The notes: a model not told the origin generated them from the sequence alone. 64,000 nucleotides of DNA from Ophioceras dolichostomum (GCA_003049485.1 PYST01000055.1:1-64000), one strand, 5' to 3'. Counted from the stretch's first letter, positions 33,501-45,735 are shown. Numbers and translations are program-made.

Positions 33501-35267
33501 CGTCGTGATGGAAGGGCCCAAGTTCCGCAACCTCGGCAAGGCGGCGCAGGACGAGATCATCCCGCGCCTGCACGTGCTGGCCCGGTCGAGCCCCGAAGAT
33601 AAACGCATTTTGGTTAAGCGGCTCAAGGATCAGGGGCACATCGTTGCCGTCACGGGAGACGGCACGAACGATGCGCCCGCGTTGAAGGGGGCCGACGTCG
33701 GCTTTTCGATGGGCATTTCGGGCACCGAGGTGGCTAAGGAGGCCAGCGCCATTATCCTGATGGACGACAACTTCACGTCGATCGTGGTGGCGCTGAAATG
33801 GGGAAGGGCCGTCAACGACGCCGTCAAGCGCTTCCTTCAGTTCCAACTCACCGTCAACGTTACCGCGGTCATGCTGACGTTCGTGTCGTCGGTGTCGAGC
33901 TCTACCAGGGAGAGTGTGTTGACGGCCGTGCAGCTGCTCTGGGTCAACCTCATCATGGATACGCTGGCGGCCCTGGCGCTCGCCACGGACCCGCCCCACC
34001 CGTCCTGTCTCGACAGGAAGCCGGAGCCTCGCAACGCGCCCATCATCTCGGTCACGATGTGGAAGATGATCCTGGGTCAGTCGGTCTACCAGCTGGCCAT
34101 CACCTTCTTGCTGTACTTTGGCAGGCAGAACGTGCTTCCCGCGTACGACCCGAACGTCTACGACGACCAGATCGCGACACTGGTGTTCAACACTTTTGTG
34201 TGGATGCAGATCTTCAACCAGTGGAAGTAAGTACTAGGGCTTATCCTTACATGACTTGGATGATGTCGAGAGAGGCAAGACCAGTGATGAGATGGCTCAG
34301 GGGAGAGAGAGACACACGTGACTAACCCATTCTGCTCTACAGCAATCGCCGTCTGGATAACCGCTTCAACATCCTCGAGGGCATCACCAAGAACCCGATC
34401 TTCATCGCTATCAGCCTGATTATGTGTGGTGCTCAGGCGTTGATTACGAGCTTCGGTAGCTACGCATTCGGCATCTCCCAGCACGGCCAGACTGGCGCCA
34501 TGTGGGGCTACGCCATCTTCCTCGGCTTCCTGTCCATCCCCGTCGGCATGGCCATCCGCCTGATCCCGGATGCGCTGCTGCTGAAGCTGATCCCGGAGTC
34601 GGTTAAGCGCCGGGCGCGGAACAAGGTTCCCGGAGTGACGGTGTCCGACGACGAGGAGCGCTTCCGGGCGTACCCGCAGCCCCTGGTCGAGCTCCGCGAT
34701 GAGTTGGCGTTTATCAAGCGTGTCAAGGGCGGTCGTCTTAACAATTTGAAGTTTGCCATGAAGCACCCGCGCGAGACGTTCATGCCGAAGAACAGCCCCT
34801 CAGGCTCGCGCACGAATTCTCGCACCCACTCTCGGTCGCACTCGAGGAGCGACTCGATCCAGATCCCGTCGACCCCTACCCGCCAGGACAGCGTGGGCTC
34901 TCAAGTCCCGACTCCCGACTCGCGCAAGCGTTCGCGCTCCATGCGTTCGCGCTCCAACTCCGCCCTTGGCGCCGCCACCGTCATGGCCGGCATTGTCGCG
35001 GGCGGCATCGGCGCGTCGTGGTCGCCCATCGACCGCGAGCGCGACCCAAGCCTCTTCCCCCGTCAGCCGTCGCCTCTTGTGATAACGCGGGAGCCGCCGT
35101 CTTCGCCCGCACAGCCGCAGCAGGGCGGCGGCGGCGTCTTGGATGGTCAGAACATGACGGAGGAGCCCCAGGAGATATCTGAGGACTCGACGTCCATGGA
35201 CGTGCCACGGCTGGGGATACCCCAGCCTCCGACCCCGGCTTCGCGCAAGTCAACCTCGTCAGCTTAG
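30597..35267 (+). CDS. PMC1: P-type Ca2+ ATPase, PMCA/PMC1 type
   Basis: Exons 30597-30646, 30708-34226 and 34343-35267 give 1497 aa. The 116-bp second intron is clear (GTAAGT...CAG), joining FNQWN to NRRLDNRFN. The first, 61 bp, uses an AAG acceptor and is less certain. It is favoured because a TITIDTTAVSP segment lies upstream of the next ATG (30826) and looks like part of the conserved N-terminus. Domains: TM1-2 near residue 350, actuator motif TTGES, TM4 with VAVPEGLPLAVTLALSYATK, phosphorylation motif CSDKTGTLTQNKM (Asp about 660), nucleotide site KGASE, hinge TGDGTNDAPALKGADVGFSM, and C-terminal TM5-10. The tail is a long Ser/Arg-rich region. Fungal members pump Ca2+ into the vacuole or out of the cell. 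The frame stays open for 118 codons after the TAG stop. Confidence 0.9.
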
Positions 35268-35621
35268 AAGGATGAGCCTCCTCCACCACAGGGACAGGGA
35301 CAGGGGCAGGGACAGGGAGGAGAACCACTGCCCCTGGAGAGGTGCTTGGCGAATCGCCAGTGCGATTTAAGCACAGGTCGCACGGGTCGCACAGGGCCCT
35401 CGTCGCTGTCATCATCATCAGCTCTTCGACCATTGCCGCCATCATCACCATCACCCTCACCATCACTACTACTATCGGGACGACCAGCAGCGCCACCAAC
35501 CCAACTATCATCACGACCGAACGGTTGTGGTCGTGGTCGGGGTGGTTCGAGCACGCAGCGGTCGTCATCCTATAGCAGAGGAAGCCCTCCTCCGCTGCCT
35601 CGCCTCCCACCTCTTGGTTAA
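35268..35621 (+). other. Open in-frame extension beyond the Ca2+ ATPase stop
   Basis: After the TAG at 35265-35267 the same frame is open until TAA at 35619-35621. It encodes a Pro/Ser/Arg-rich stretch that begins with a GGGACA-type minisatellite (about 35289-35322). It may be a decayed tail, a readthrough extension, or chance openness in low-complexity DNA. Confidence 0.35.
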
Positions 35622-38600
35622 GAGAGAACGGGAAGCGTCATTATCAAACATTATTTGTATAATTTGTACCATTAAGTTTTATAGCATCGCGTATGAGAAA
35701 AGCCTTTTAGTGTTTTTCTCACTTTCTCTTTCTCATCTCATTAGAAGAAAACAACTCAGGCGCTCACGGCGTTTTTCCGTCACAAGTCGTCAAAGGAGTT
35801 TGCGGCGTTTGGAGAGAGAGGAAGGGACGCAAGGGAAGAGTGACAGAAGAGGAGTATAGGGAGCTGGCAAAGTTTGGTTGGGATGAGGGTGGCACCGCTG
35901 CTTTTTTTCTTTTCTTCTCGCTGGGGATACAAAAAGTACTGCCTCCTACGTCAACACACATGCGACTACACATCATTACTGCATTGCTTTTTTTTTCTTA
36001 TGTTCTAATCCCTGTAACCTTTCTTTGCGTATATTTTTTGCACTTATTTTTAATTTTCACTCTTTTCTCTTTGTTTTTTTCTGTGCCGGGTTAGTTTGCT
36101 TTTCATCCGATAGAAAGAGCCAGAAACAAAAAAAAAATCCCCCGTCGATGCCTACCTTACATCTGAGGTTGGTTTGGCAGTCGACCATCTCTTCGAATTA
36201 TGCGTCTGTCTAGGTACCAAAGTGCTACTGCTTCATTACCCCCATATTTACTGATGATGACATGAGGGTTGTGGCAGTCAGAAGGCAATGACAGCCCCGC
36301 GACTGAGCTGCCTTATCTGTAGAACGAATAGTACATCATAGGGCATAGAGAAAGAGGTAAATACAATACGCATTAACATTCTATACATGATCTGGTTCGA
36401 TCCTATTATGGCATTTCTCCTTTCATTTCTTAACAACAAATGCAATGATGTCTATGTCACGAGTGCCACGGTCATTCGTGGCCTACCGTGGCTACATGGC
36501 TTTCTTACATGTTGAGGATGTGCAAGGCAGTCATGTTTGGGGGCCTCGTTGGCAGACAAGAAAAGATCGACCCAGACTGAAACCAACCGACCGTTTTTCC
36601 ACGCAACGGCAACGGCAAGAGGGAGGCAGGGAACGGCCGGCCGAACTGACCTGCCGGCAGGCAAGCATTCATGCGGGTAGGCAGTACGACAAAGCGACGA
36701 GGGGAGGGTGAGGGAAAAAAAAAAAAGAAAAGAGGATATAACAGCCAGTTCACACATGCCAGCCGGAAAGCAAAGAAGCAAGGGTTGTTGCTCATCACAT
36801 TTCACCCTTTTCCCATCATCAACCTGGCTGCGTGGTCACATACTATAGTACACCGGAGTTTTACGGTAAACTACCTTCTTTTCCTGAGCGAGCGAGCGAA
36901 CGAACAAGAGACATGTGAGTGAGCGAGCATCTGTGAGTTCCCACACGCACGCGGCACACCCTTTGCCGAGACGCGCTTGAGATGAGGGTCGTGGGAACAA
37001 ACCGGGGAGTTTGATGGGGGCATCACACGAGAGTAGTTTCTCTCGCCTGACTGATGTGATGTGACTACCTAGGTAGCTGGGAACAGTGGACAGCCGAACA
37101 GAACAGAACACGCAGAAATAGGACTCCCAGAGGCAGATAGAATGTAGGCAATTTGGGCTCTTTAGATATTCTCTCTCAGGATCAGACTCATACTATTGCA
37201 CGAGTACCTAAGGTCCTACCTACCTTACGGGAAGAACTGGCTGGAGGGAATGCAAACGAGAGCCAGCCTGTGCGGCAAGTCCCAAGATTCCGAAACTCGT
37301 GATTGGTCAGTTCATGTTTCTGATGAGAGGAAGAAGTACACTGTACTGCAGCGTCACGGCCCCCCAAAAAGTCAAGAAGAAAAATAAAAAGCCCAACGAC
37401 GGATAGCTGAAGGGAGAAAACAGTTGGACGGGCGGTTCCACGGATACCTACCTATCCAGGCGATGCAATGCAAGATGTTGCTGTTGTTTGCGGCTGGTGG
37501 GCTTTCTTTGTACGAACCATGCCGGCGAATGGCGACATGAACTGCATCACGCCGGCAAGGTTCTAGGCGGGCGCCTGGCAGGTATCTTCGGCCTGTCGTG
37601 CTGGTCCCAGGTTAGGCCGCGGACGAGAATTGGATTGAGTTTCTCCCACCATCTTAAACTTCCATAATATACTGGCAGGCTTCCTTTTTCCTTTTTATTC
37701 TCTCCTATTCCCCTTTCCTTTCACCTCTATCTTACGTACTACTAGACCTACTTGGACCGTTCAGATTTGTTTCCGTCATCTTCTATTTTCTTCTCCGAAT
37801 ACTAGAGCCAAGCACGCGTTTTGCTGTTATTGCTCGCTCTCTGCTTTGCTCTCTCGTACATTCCCACCCGAACTAAAACAAACGGATCCATCCGGGAGCC
37901 GGACTGACAGCCGTCGTTGCCACCCCTTCAGGTCCCCGGCAAAAACGAGATTCGATAATAGGAGTAAAAAATCACCGCACACCCTGTCACCGTTTTATTT
38001 TCTTTTATACGGCACATGGCCTGAACGCACTCTCCCTATTCCTTCCTTCCTTCCACTTCCCCTTTCCATGCACACTCACGCACGCAAACACGCGCAAACG
38101 CACGTATTTGGCAGTGAACGAAGCATAACTTTTCGACTAAACTTAGCCGATCTCTGACAGGTAATTTCTGATTGTCTTAATCCGCGTCCCTCCTAACGTT
38201 TTATTCTCCTCTCTAGTTTGCAATCTCTTTCCCATTCACATTCACCCTCCCCTTTCATCCATTCTCTGTTCTGGGAACCCAACTACTCCCTCCAAACGCA
38301 GAGCACCACTTACTTACACCCATTAATATCCACAACACACACAACTGAACGCAACCGACGCGGGAACAAACGCGTGTTTCCTCATTTTCTCCTTCTCTCA
38401 ACAACCACTGAACTTTTACGTTCCATTTTTTTGGACCCGTTGTCCCCCAGACTTTCACCGCGCGGGCTTTCGTGAACCGCCCTTCCGTGAACACGACTTC
38501 TCTTTGTCGCTGTTGGTTCGTTTACAACAACTCACAACCCGCCTCTTGGACGAGGAGTGAATGACAGAGAAGGGCCCCAAAAGAGACGGATTACCACCAC

Positions 38601-39930
38601 CACCACTACTTTTCTTTGCGTGCGTACCTGTGCATGGCCCGAAACTCTCGAGACCAACGATCCTAAGCTGAGGCGGGAAGCGGTGAAGTACAAGCGAAAA
38701 CACACGCCGCTTGGCCGGCTCGGCCTTGGGCACCACCACCCTACAAAGCCTCGCTCGGTTTGCTTGGTCTGCTTATACAGGTCCGGAATCATCATCACTC
38801 TGTTGATCTTCCTCACCCCAACGGCGGCCACCAGGTAAATCCTAGAGCGAAACAAGAAGCTGAAGTCAGTCGAGTCTCGGTAATAGAGGTAGTGAAGTCA
38901 AGAGACAGCAATAAGAACGGTGAGTCGGCCTTTCTCCTCTTCTCCGCTACCAAATCGTGTTTGTGTGTACTACACTGTCCCTATCCTCCACGCTTCCACC
39001 TCCTTCTCTCACCTTGAAACCCCGACAAGGACAATAACAACCACGACGCGCACCGCAACCACCACCACTGGGCTGGCTGGCTGCACCGCACCTTCCCTCT
39101 CTCTCCTGCCTCAACGTTCACCTCATTTACACCCAACCACTCTCTCGTCCGCTCGTAAACAACGCGCTCAAAATTCGCCACCCCGATAACTTCTCGAAAA
39201 CTTCTCCCATTCTGACATTTTCAAAAACTCAGTCAACAACCTGTTCACGACACAACGTGAACTCTCGCTTCCTGGCCTATCCTGAAGAGCAGGAGAGCGA
39301 GCGCCTGAACTGAACAACAGAGCAACTCTCCTTCATCCTGCTCGTTCACAACAACCCCTGCCTCTCATTTCGGGCTCTGTTGAGTCACTTTTTTTTCTGG
39401 GCGTGCGTTCGCTTGCTCTCTCGCTCGCTCTGTTATTTCTTCCACAGCCTTCCATTTCACCCAGCCGCCTTTTCTGCCCGACGACGACCAACATCATCAC
39501 AAAGCAGGAGCGAATCTGTCAGTTTTCAGTCATTCCAGGTTCAGTCCGACTCTGTTCTTGGTTTTGGTATCATTTTCTCTGGAGTCCCTGCCTGCTGCAT
39601 ATGTGTGCGCGCTACTACTGCTGCAGCACACCGCGCTTCGAGGAGAGGTGGCAGACAACAGACCACAGCCAGCCGCCAGCCGCCAGCCGCCTGGGACAAC
39701 TCAGTCATTCGGGAGAACACGCACTGCTGAGGAAGTGGCCACCGTCAGAACAGGCACCCGCCAATAGGCGACCTTGCTATTGAGGGGGGGAGTCCTATTG
39801 TCTCATCCTATTTTATTTTGCATCTCATTCATTCAATAGCCGGCAGCGTTTCCCTCCCTCTTATCCACTCATTTTTATTGTTCTTGCTTCACCCATTTTT
39901 TTCCTTCTGTCGACAGTCAGTTGTCTCCTC
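35622..39930. other. Long leader upstream of SIR2-family gene
   Basis: No protein-coding gene is supported over 4.3 kb. From about 37,670 onward the plus strand is markedly C/T- and then A/C-rich, as expected for a long transcribed leader. ACGCGT occurs at 37814-37819 and 38370-38375. TACCTACCT motifs occur at about 37216 and 37445. Confidence 0.5.
38161..38216 (+). other. Candidate 5' UTR intron of the SIR2-family transcript
   Basis: A 56-bp segment runs GTAATT...CTCTAG. A TCCTAACG branch-point match lies about 20 nt before the acceptor, a textbook fungal intron layout. No coding frame crosses it, so it would be a non-coding leader intron. Confidence 0.45.
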
Positions 39931-42117
39931 ATGAACAAAAGCCCACCACCACGCCACAACTCAGCGCTCGAGGTCAACCCCAGCACTGGCAGCAGTAACA
40001 GCAACACACACACCATCCACAACAAAATCATGCCAAGTCTACGTAATAAGGAGAACGTGGCGCCCTCAGCTACAGAGGTCGCTGCCGTCGTCGTCGACAC
40101 ATCATCGGACGACGGTAGCGGCGGCGCCGTCAAGATCGGCAGCAGCATCGTCGTGGAGGAGAAGTACGCCGTTCAGCGGCAGAGGCAGCCGCACCAGCAG
40201 GAGATCAAGAGGAGGAGGAGGGGCAGCCGCAAGTCGACGACGCCCGCCACCACCGCTGCGACCTCCCTTCGAAGGAGCAGCAGCAACAGCAGCAACAGCA
40301 GCCGGCGCAGCAGCATAGTAGCTGTGGCGCCAGAGTACCTGGACGAGGTGGATTCGGAGGAGTACGACCGAGTGTATCCCGACCAGCACCAGCAGAAGAG
40401 TAAGGCCATGGCAAGCGGCACTGGCGCTCCCGCCTCCGCCTCCGCTTCCGCTCCTCCAGCGAAGAAGCGCGGCCGCAAAAAGAAGAACGGCGTGGCCGCC
40501 GGCGCCGCCACCACGCCAGCCAGCGCCGCCATGGCCGAGCTGGAGGAGCACGTCGAGGACCTGCGGGAGGAGGCGTGGGAGACGGAGTCCTGGTACGAGG
40601 ACGTGATCGGCTCCAACACGGAGGACCGGTTCTTCACCGAGATCCCCGGCAGCTGCACGCCGGCCGAGGCGATGGCGTACCGCCGCCTGCTGCGCGAGGT
40701 GGGGCCCGTCCAGTTCATGACGCGCACGGTCGACGCCGGGCTGGTCACGGCCAAGAAGCTGCTGACGGCCTTCAGCGTCCGCCCGCCGGAGTTCCTCCAG
40801 GGCATGCCGGACGAGATGTACCTGCCCTACCTGACTACGGCGCTGACGCGCGAGCTCAAGAAGCGGCCGAAGCTGTGGAAGTACAACACGGTCGACGACG
40901 CCGTGGCGCTCATCCGGCAGGCCTCCAACGTCGTCGTCCTCACGGGCGCCGGCATCTCCACTTCGCTCGGCATCCCGGACTTCCGCTCAAAGGACACGGG
41001 CCTCTACTCGCGCCTGGGCGACCTGGGCCTCAGCGACCCGCAGGAGGTGTTCGACATCGGCGTGTTCCGCGACGACCCTTCGCTGTTCTACAGCGTCGCG
41101 CGCGACATCATGCTGCCCGAGGGCGACGCCCGCTGCTCGCCGACGCACGCCTTCATCGCCCTGCTGCAGCAGCGCGACAAGCTGCTGACCAACTACACGC
41201 AGAACATCGACAACCTCGAGGCCGTGGCCGGCATCCGACGCGAGAAGCTCGTGCAGTGCCACGGCTCCTTCTCCACGGCCTCGTGCATCCTGTGCGGCCA
41301 CCGCGTGGACGGCAAGTCGATCTTCCCCACCATCCGCGCGGGAGGCATCCCCCGCTGCCCGAAGTGCGCGCCCAAGGCGCGGACTACCGCCAATAGCCGC
41401 AAGCGCAAGGCTGCTTTGGCGGGCGATGACGACGCGTATTACCATGCTGGTGGCAGCAACAGCAATAGTCACTGCAACAGCAACGGTGCAGCCGCGAATA
41501 ACAATGACAACAGCGGCAGCAACAGCCCCGCGCCCACTGGCACTGGCAGCAGCAGCGCAGCCAGCGCCCGGCCCATGCGCGCCGCAGCCCGCCGTCTCAA
41601 CAGCGGCGGCCCCTCATCGCCCTTCATCGACCAGCCGCTCCTCCCCCTCCCTCACAAATACAAATCCCGCTCACGCCAATCATCCTCCGACGACTCGGAG
41701 TCCTACTCGGCAGACAACCGCCACCTCCCCTCGCGCGGCGGCATCCTCAAGCCGGACATCACCTTCTTCGGCGAGCAGCTCCCCGCCGAGTTCGGCGACC
41801 GGCTGATGAACCGGGACGTCTTCGCCGCGGATCTGGTCATCGTCATCGGCACCTCCCTGAAGGTGGCGCCCGTCTCGGAGATCGTGCCGCTGATGCCGGG
41901 CGGCGTGCCGCAGATCTACATCGGGCGGAACGCGATCACGCACCATAACTTTGATATTGATTTGTTGGGGGACTGCGATGTGGTTGTGGCGGAGCTGTGC
42001 AGGCGGCTGGGGTGGGAGCTGAGGCATGAGATGGTGAGGGAGGGGGAGAGGGTTAGTATTGAGTTGGAGGAGGGGCATTTTTCGAGACATCATTTTAGGG
42101 CTTTGAAGGAGGAGTGA
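39931..42117 (+). CDS. HST1: Sir2-family NAD-dependent histone deacetylase
   Basis: Single exon, up to 728 aa; an ATG at 40030 (MPSLRNKENVAPS) is an equally possible start. The N-terminal 200 residues are basic and Ser/Ala-rich with a KKRGRKKKNG nuclear-signal-like run. The region 220-320 (WYEDVIGSNTEDRFF, MTRTVDAGLVTAKKLL, YLTTALTRELKKRPKLWKY) matches the extra N-terminal module of Sir2/Hst1-class enzymes. The catalytic core has TGAGISTSLGIPDFRSKDTG (about 339), NYTQNIDNLE, catalytic His in VQCHGS (about 444), the CILC and CPKC zinc pairs, PDITFFGEQLP and VIGTSLKVAPV. Between CPKC and LKPDI lies an insert of about 120 low-complexity residues, far longer than in yeast Hst1. A role in transcriptional silencing is inferred from the family. 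The symbol marks the nearest yeast class; Sir2 versus Hst1 orthology cannot be decided here. Confidence 0.9.
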   Translation: MNKSPPPRHNSALEVNPSTGSSNSNTHTIHNKIMPSLRNKENVAPSATEVAAVVVDTSSDDGSGGAVKIGSSIVVEEKYAVQRQRQPHQQEIKRRRRGSRKSTTPATTAATSLRRSSSNSSNSSRRSSIVAVAPEYLDEVDSEEYDRVYPDQHQQKSKAMASGTGAPASASASAPPAKKRGRKKKNGVAAGAATTPASAAMAELEEHVEDLREEAWETESWYEDVIGSNTEDRFFTEIPGSCTPAEAMAYRRLLREVGPVQFMTRTVDAGLVTAKKLLTAFSVRPPEFLQGMPDEMYLPYLTTALTRELKKRPKLWKYNTVDDAVALIRQASNVVVLTGAGISTSLGIPDFRSKDTGLYSRLGDLGLSDPQEVFDIGVFRDDPSLFYSVARDIMLPEGDARCSPTHAFIALLQQRDKLLTNYTQNIDNLEAVAGIRREKLVQCHGSFSTASCILCGHRVDGKSIFPTIRAGGIPRCPKCAPKARTTANSRKRKAALAGDDDAYYHAGGSNSNSHCNSNGAAANNNDNSGSNSPAPTGTGSSSAASARPMRAAARRLNSGGPSSPFIDQPLLPLPHKYKSRSRQSSSDDSESYSADNRHLPSRGGILKPDITFFGEQLPAEFGDRLMNRDVFAADLVIVIGTSLKVAPVSEIVPLMPGGVPQIYIGRNAITHHNFDIDLLGDCDVVVAELCRRLGWELRHEMVREGERVSIELEEGHFSRHHFRALKEE

Positions 42118-44927
42118 GTGGGTGGGTGAGTTGAGTTGGGTTATCGTCACGGGTCAGCGGTTTCTCTCCGCCGAGACCTGTCTGTCAGTCGGTCAGTCAG
42201 TCTTGAGGGATACTGCGGGAGAGTGAGCGGTTGGACAGAGGAGGAGGAGCTTTGCGTTTGTGTATTACTTGGACCGGATCGAGATTTGCGCTTTCTCTCC
42301 GTCTTTTTTTTTCCCTTTTGCCCGATGTCCTCTACTCAACTCCTTCCTGCTCCCGAGGCGATTGGCTTTAGAGGGATTTCCTTTTTCTTTTTCTTTCTCT
42401 TCGTTGAAGCGTGTGCGTTTTAGAGGAGACCAGATCATCATCATCATCATCGTCGTCAGTCTTCAGGATCATCAATCCTCTGGCTGTCATCGTTCTTCAT
42501 TTCCACCCCTCCCCATATTTCTCTTGTCAGGTTAGGCTATCTTTGTTTTCTGTCTTCTTTCGCGCGCTTGGGGTCGGCTGTCTTGTGCTTCTCTCTTCCG
42601 TCGTGGTTGTTTTTTGCTGCTGCTTTGTCATTGCAGTCCCGTTTTGGGACGTTAGTTTCATACCCCCTAACCGTCGTTATCAGCCTCGGGACACAAGTTA
42701 TCTTGTCGTGTGTGTGTGTTTTAATCCATCAACCTTATGGTGATTCTCTGATTTCCCCCCGGTCTCTATTCCTCCCTTTGTGTGTAGATTGTGTTTATTA
42801 TTCGAGCCTCCTCAGGGGATCTTGCTTCTACAAAGATGAAAGAACAGGTGACCTTTCACACGGGGGCATATGACGAGGTCTTCACTCTCACCCATACCGC
42901 ATGGCTCGGCGATAGATGCCGGCAATTTCTGCGCCATTATACTGTTTTTGTCGCCTTTGTTCTGATAGCATTTCGAGTAAGAAAGGTCTGATTCTTGCCT
43001 ACCTTCGGTAGGTGGTAGGCCCTTGCTTGGTCTGTTGTAGATAGACTACCTAGACTCTTGGTCCTAATGACGATTTCTGAGCTGTTGCCTTTAGTGCTCC
43101 TTCTTGAAGTTTCTATCAGCCTGCGTGCATGTAACCTCTCGGGTTGGTGGCCATGCCCTTGTCTTCGCCAGCCTGTCCGTCTCGTCTGCCTGGTTAGAGG
43201 ACCCGTTAGCCTGCAGGATGCGGGTCGCTTTCCCGACCTGACCCTAGCATCCATCATCCATCTTCGTTCTCGACAGACGACCGACGTGGGGCTATCCGGC
43301 TCGCTCATCTCACCGAAGCCTTTGTATCGTAATAAGTCCTCCTCACACAGCTCGGTTTCATCGCATCTTCCTGTACTCCCTCTGATATATGCAGTGGTTG
43401 GCTTGCAAGTCAGCTAACCTATAGTAGCACCACCACTTCTCGGTCAGCGAGCGGCCTTGCGGCCCGTTCATCATTTCATCTCTGCCGTGCATCTCTGCCG
43501 TGCAATGTACCTCAGGCATTCAGTAGCAACCAAATTCGATCAGGCTAATTCCTCCAATCGATGGTTCAAGAAACAAGGGTTGTGGATGACACAAAGCACT
43601 ATCGGCGAATGACGAGGCTCTTTTTCGAATGCATTTTTGGCCCTTTGACTCAGTGAGTGCCTTACCTGTTAGGCAACTCAGGCAAGTAACAAGTCAACAC
43701 AGGGCTGGCAAGGCAGACATCCACACGACCCCCCATACATGATACATCTCATGGGCCTGGCTTGGCAGCAGCCTCGCCTACCACCAACCTCCGTAGGACA
43801 TACCCAGCTGCGCTGTGCCGCTCCCCCACCTACCTCTTGAACCTTTATGTACCAGGTACAAACGGTACTTCCATTCCCCCATGCGTGCGTGCGCGCTGAG
43901 CACCTCGATTTACAGCGTAAGGCCCAGCCAGCCCAGCCCAGCCCAGCCGAGCCGGGCTTTTTTCTTTTTCCTGCCTCACAGGAGCAAAAAATGGCGCAGA
44001 AAAAAAAAAGAAAAAAAAAAGAGGAGGCAGGGTACCGCCTGTTTGGTAAACTTTTGCACGATTCAGGATGCAGGCAAGCATCAGAGAGAACTATACCGAC
44101 AAATCATCCATCAACATTCTGCTGCTTCTGGCAAGAAATCCCTTCCAAGTTTGCAGCGCAGTTGACATATCCTTCACGTAACCTCGCCCAACTGAGGCTC
44201 CTCCTTGTAGGGAGGACGGGTGTGTGCTGCTCAGTGAGCGTAGGTGGGAGGGACTCGGAGTCTTGCGGGTCAGCTCCGCAACAAACAAACAGCAACGTGC
44301 AGGACACTCACTTCGGTGGTGGCTATGCTATGTAAAAAATCTCTGCTTCTCGCCGATGCCTACCTGCCTCCTTCGTACACTTATTACCTACCTACCGGCC
44401 CGAGGGAACGCTTCACACTAGTATTCTTCGTCGGAAGCATACATAAATCCCTCCAGCGTTCCCTTCATCCCTTCCATCCCGCATGCATGTCCGCTTACGG
44501 CTACCAGTCCTGTGGGAGTTGTACGTACAAAGATCTCTCAAAAGTGCCCGTCCGCTCTTGGTATTTTCCAATATGCTCTTTCCTTGCCCGATGTGGCTAT
44601 CGGTCAAATCCGTGAATTGGGGTGTCCTTTTTTTTTTTTTTTGTCTTGTCGCAACTCACGCAAAATCTCATCGGACAGTCCTGGTAGTCGCCATTATGGA
44701 ATAAGTGTGTGTGAGCCGTTCATCCCGCGCTTCCTCTCTGTGCTCCTCTGCGCTTCTAGTCAATCCCATGTTTTGGGTGCTTGCTTACTAGTACTTTGCT
44801 CCTCCCATCCATCCCATGGAAAAGTCCGAGATATCTCGCTCACCCGCTCGCTCTCAAGAGAAAGAGGCAGATCAATACCTATTCACAGTAACCCTCCCTG
44901 TTCATTCCTGGGCGGCTCCAACAAGGC

Positions 44928-44977
44928 CACCTGCACCTGCCCCTGCACCCGCTGCACCTGCACCTGCTGCACCTGCA
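44928..44977 (+). repeat. CACCTG-type minisatellite
   Basis: Irregular tandem of CACCTGC-like hexamers and nonamers, immediately followed by the GT microsatellite. Non-coding. Confidence 0.7.
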
Positions 44978-44992
44978 GGAGAGGGATGGAAG

Positions 44993-44994
<2 letters not shown>

Positions 44995-45032
<38 letters not shown>
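44995..45032 (+). repeat. (GT)19 microsatellite
   Basis: Nineteen uninterrupted GT dinucleotides (38 bp), likely length-polymorphic between strains. Potentially Z-DNA forming. Confidence 0.95.
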
Positions 45033-45033
<1 letters not shown>

Positions 45034-45735
45034 GACGGCGACCCCTTTCGTGGTCGGTGCGCTCGCTGCGTTGCTACGGGATGTGACTTGTAATGCATGT
45101 GATTGGTGGTAGCCGCCCAGTTTGCTTGCCATTGGGTTGTGTCTTGCTGGCGGCACAGCAGAACGATCTGCGAACCCAGAAACGCGGCACAGAAATGTCC
45201 CTGTGTACGACGGAGGTAGCTAAGAATAGGTACTTGGTAGGAAGGTAAGGTAATCAGTGCCCACCTCTATGGGGGAACGATATCTTCTGTTTTGTTTTTG
45301 TTTGTATTGGTTGAGGCTATAGATAGAGCTCTGGTGTGTGTAGCAGTGTAGGTAATATTCTGGTCCCCCTGGAATTCTGATAATCGTTTTAACGATCTGG
45401 GACATATTGGACCAACGACTCCTAATAGTTTGCGAGCGCCATAAACGAGGATGACGTTGCCAGTTCGTTCTAGAGTGGTAGGCAGGTAGTTTTGATTTTA
45501 TTCAATCTCGTTGGAGCTAGTTCTATAAACATACCACACCTACCAACGATACTATCCCACCCATCTCGCATACTTTTGCCCTTCATCATCGTGCATGCAT
45601 ATTCATCCCCGCCGCCAAAACGCCGCGCAGAGACCACTCCCACTGCCCCTTATCGAACAAATCGTTATGCGTTTCTATCCCCCCGTCGTGCGTCATCCAA
45701 CAGGCGGCAGTTGTGGTGCCTAGGTATCTAGCTAT

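Larger units (their letters stand above)
42118..45735. other. 3.6 kb spacer between convergent genes
   Basis: SIR2-family and SCY2 genes converge on this interval, and no gene is supported inside it. It holds T/C-rich 3' UTR-like sequence (42,290-42,790), a CCCAG tandem (43,923-43,951), A-rich and T15 runs (about 43,996-44,021; 44,628-44,642), a GCACCT-type minisatellite and a GT microsatellite. Confidence 0.5.

Noticed and set aside
36370..36410. tRNA-like B box (GGTTCGATCC)
   Set aside because: No A box, acceptor stem or anticodon arm can be formed around it.
44512..45093. 193-codon frame ending in Cys-Val repeats
   Set aside because: The repeat is a translation of the GT microsatellite.
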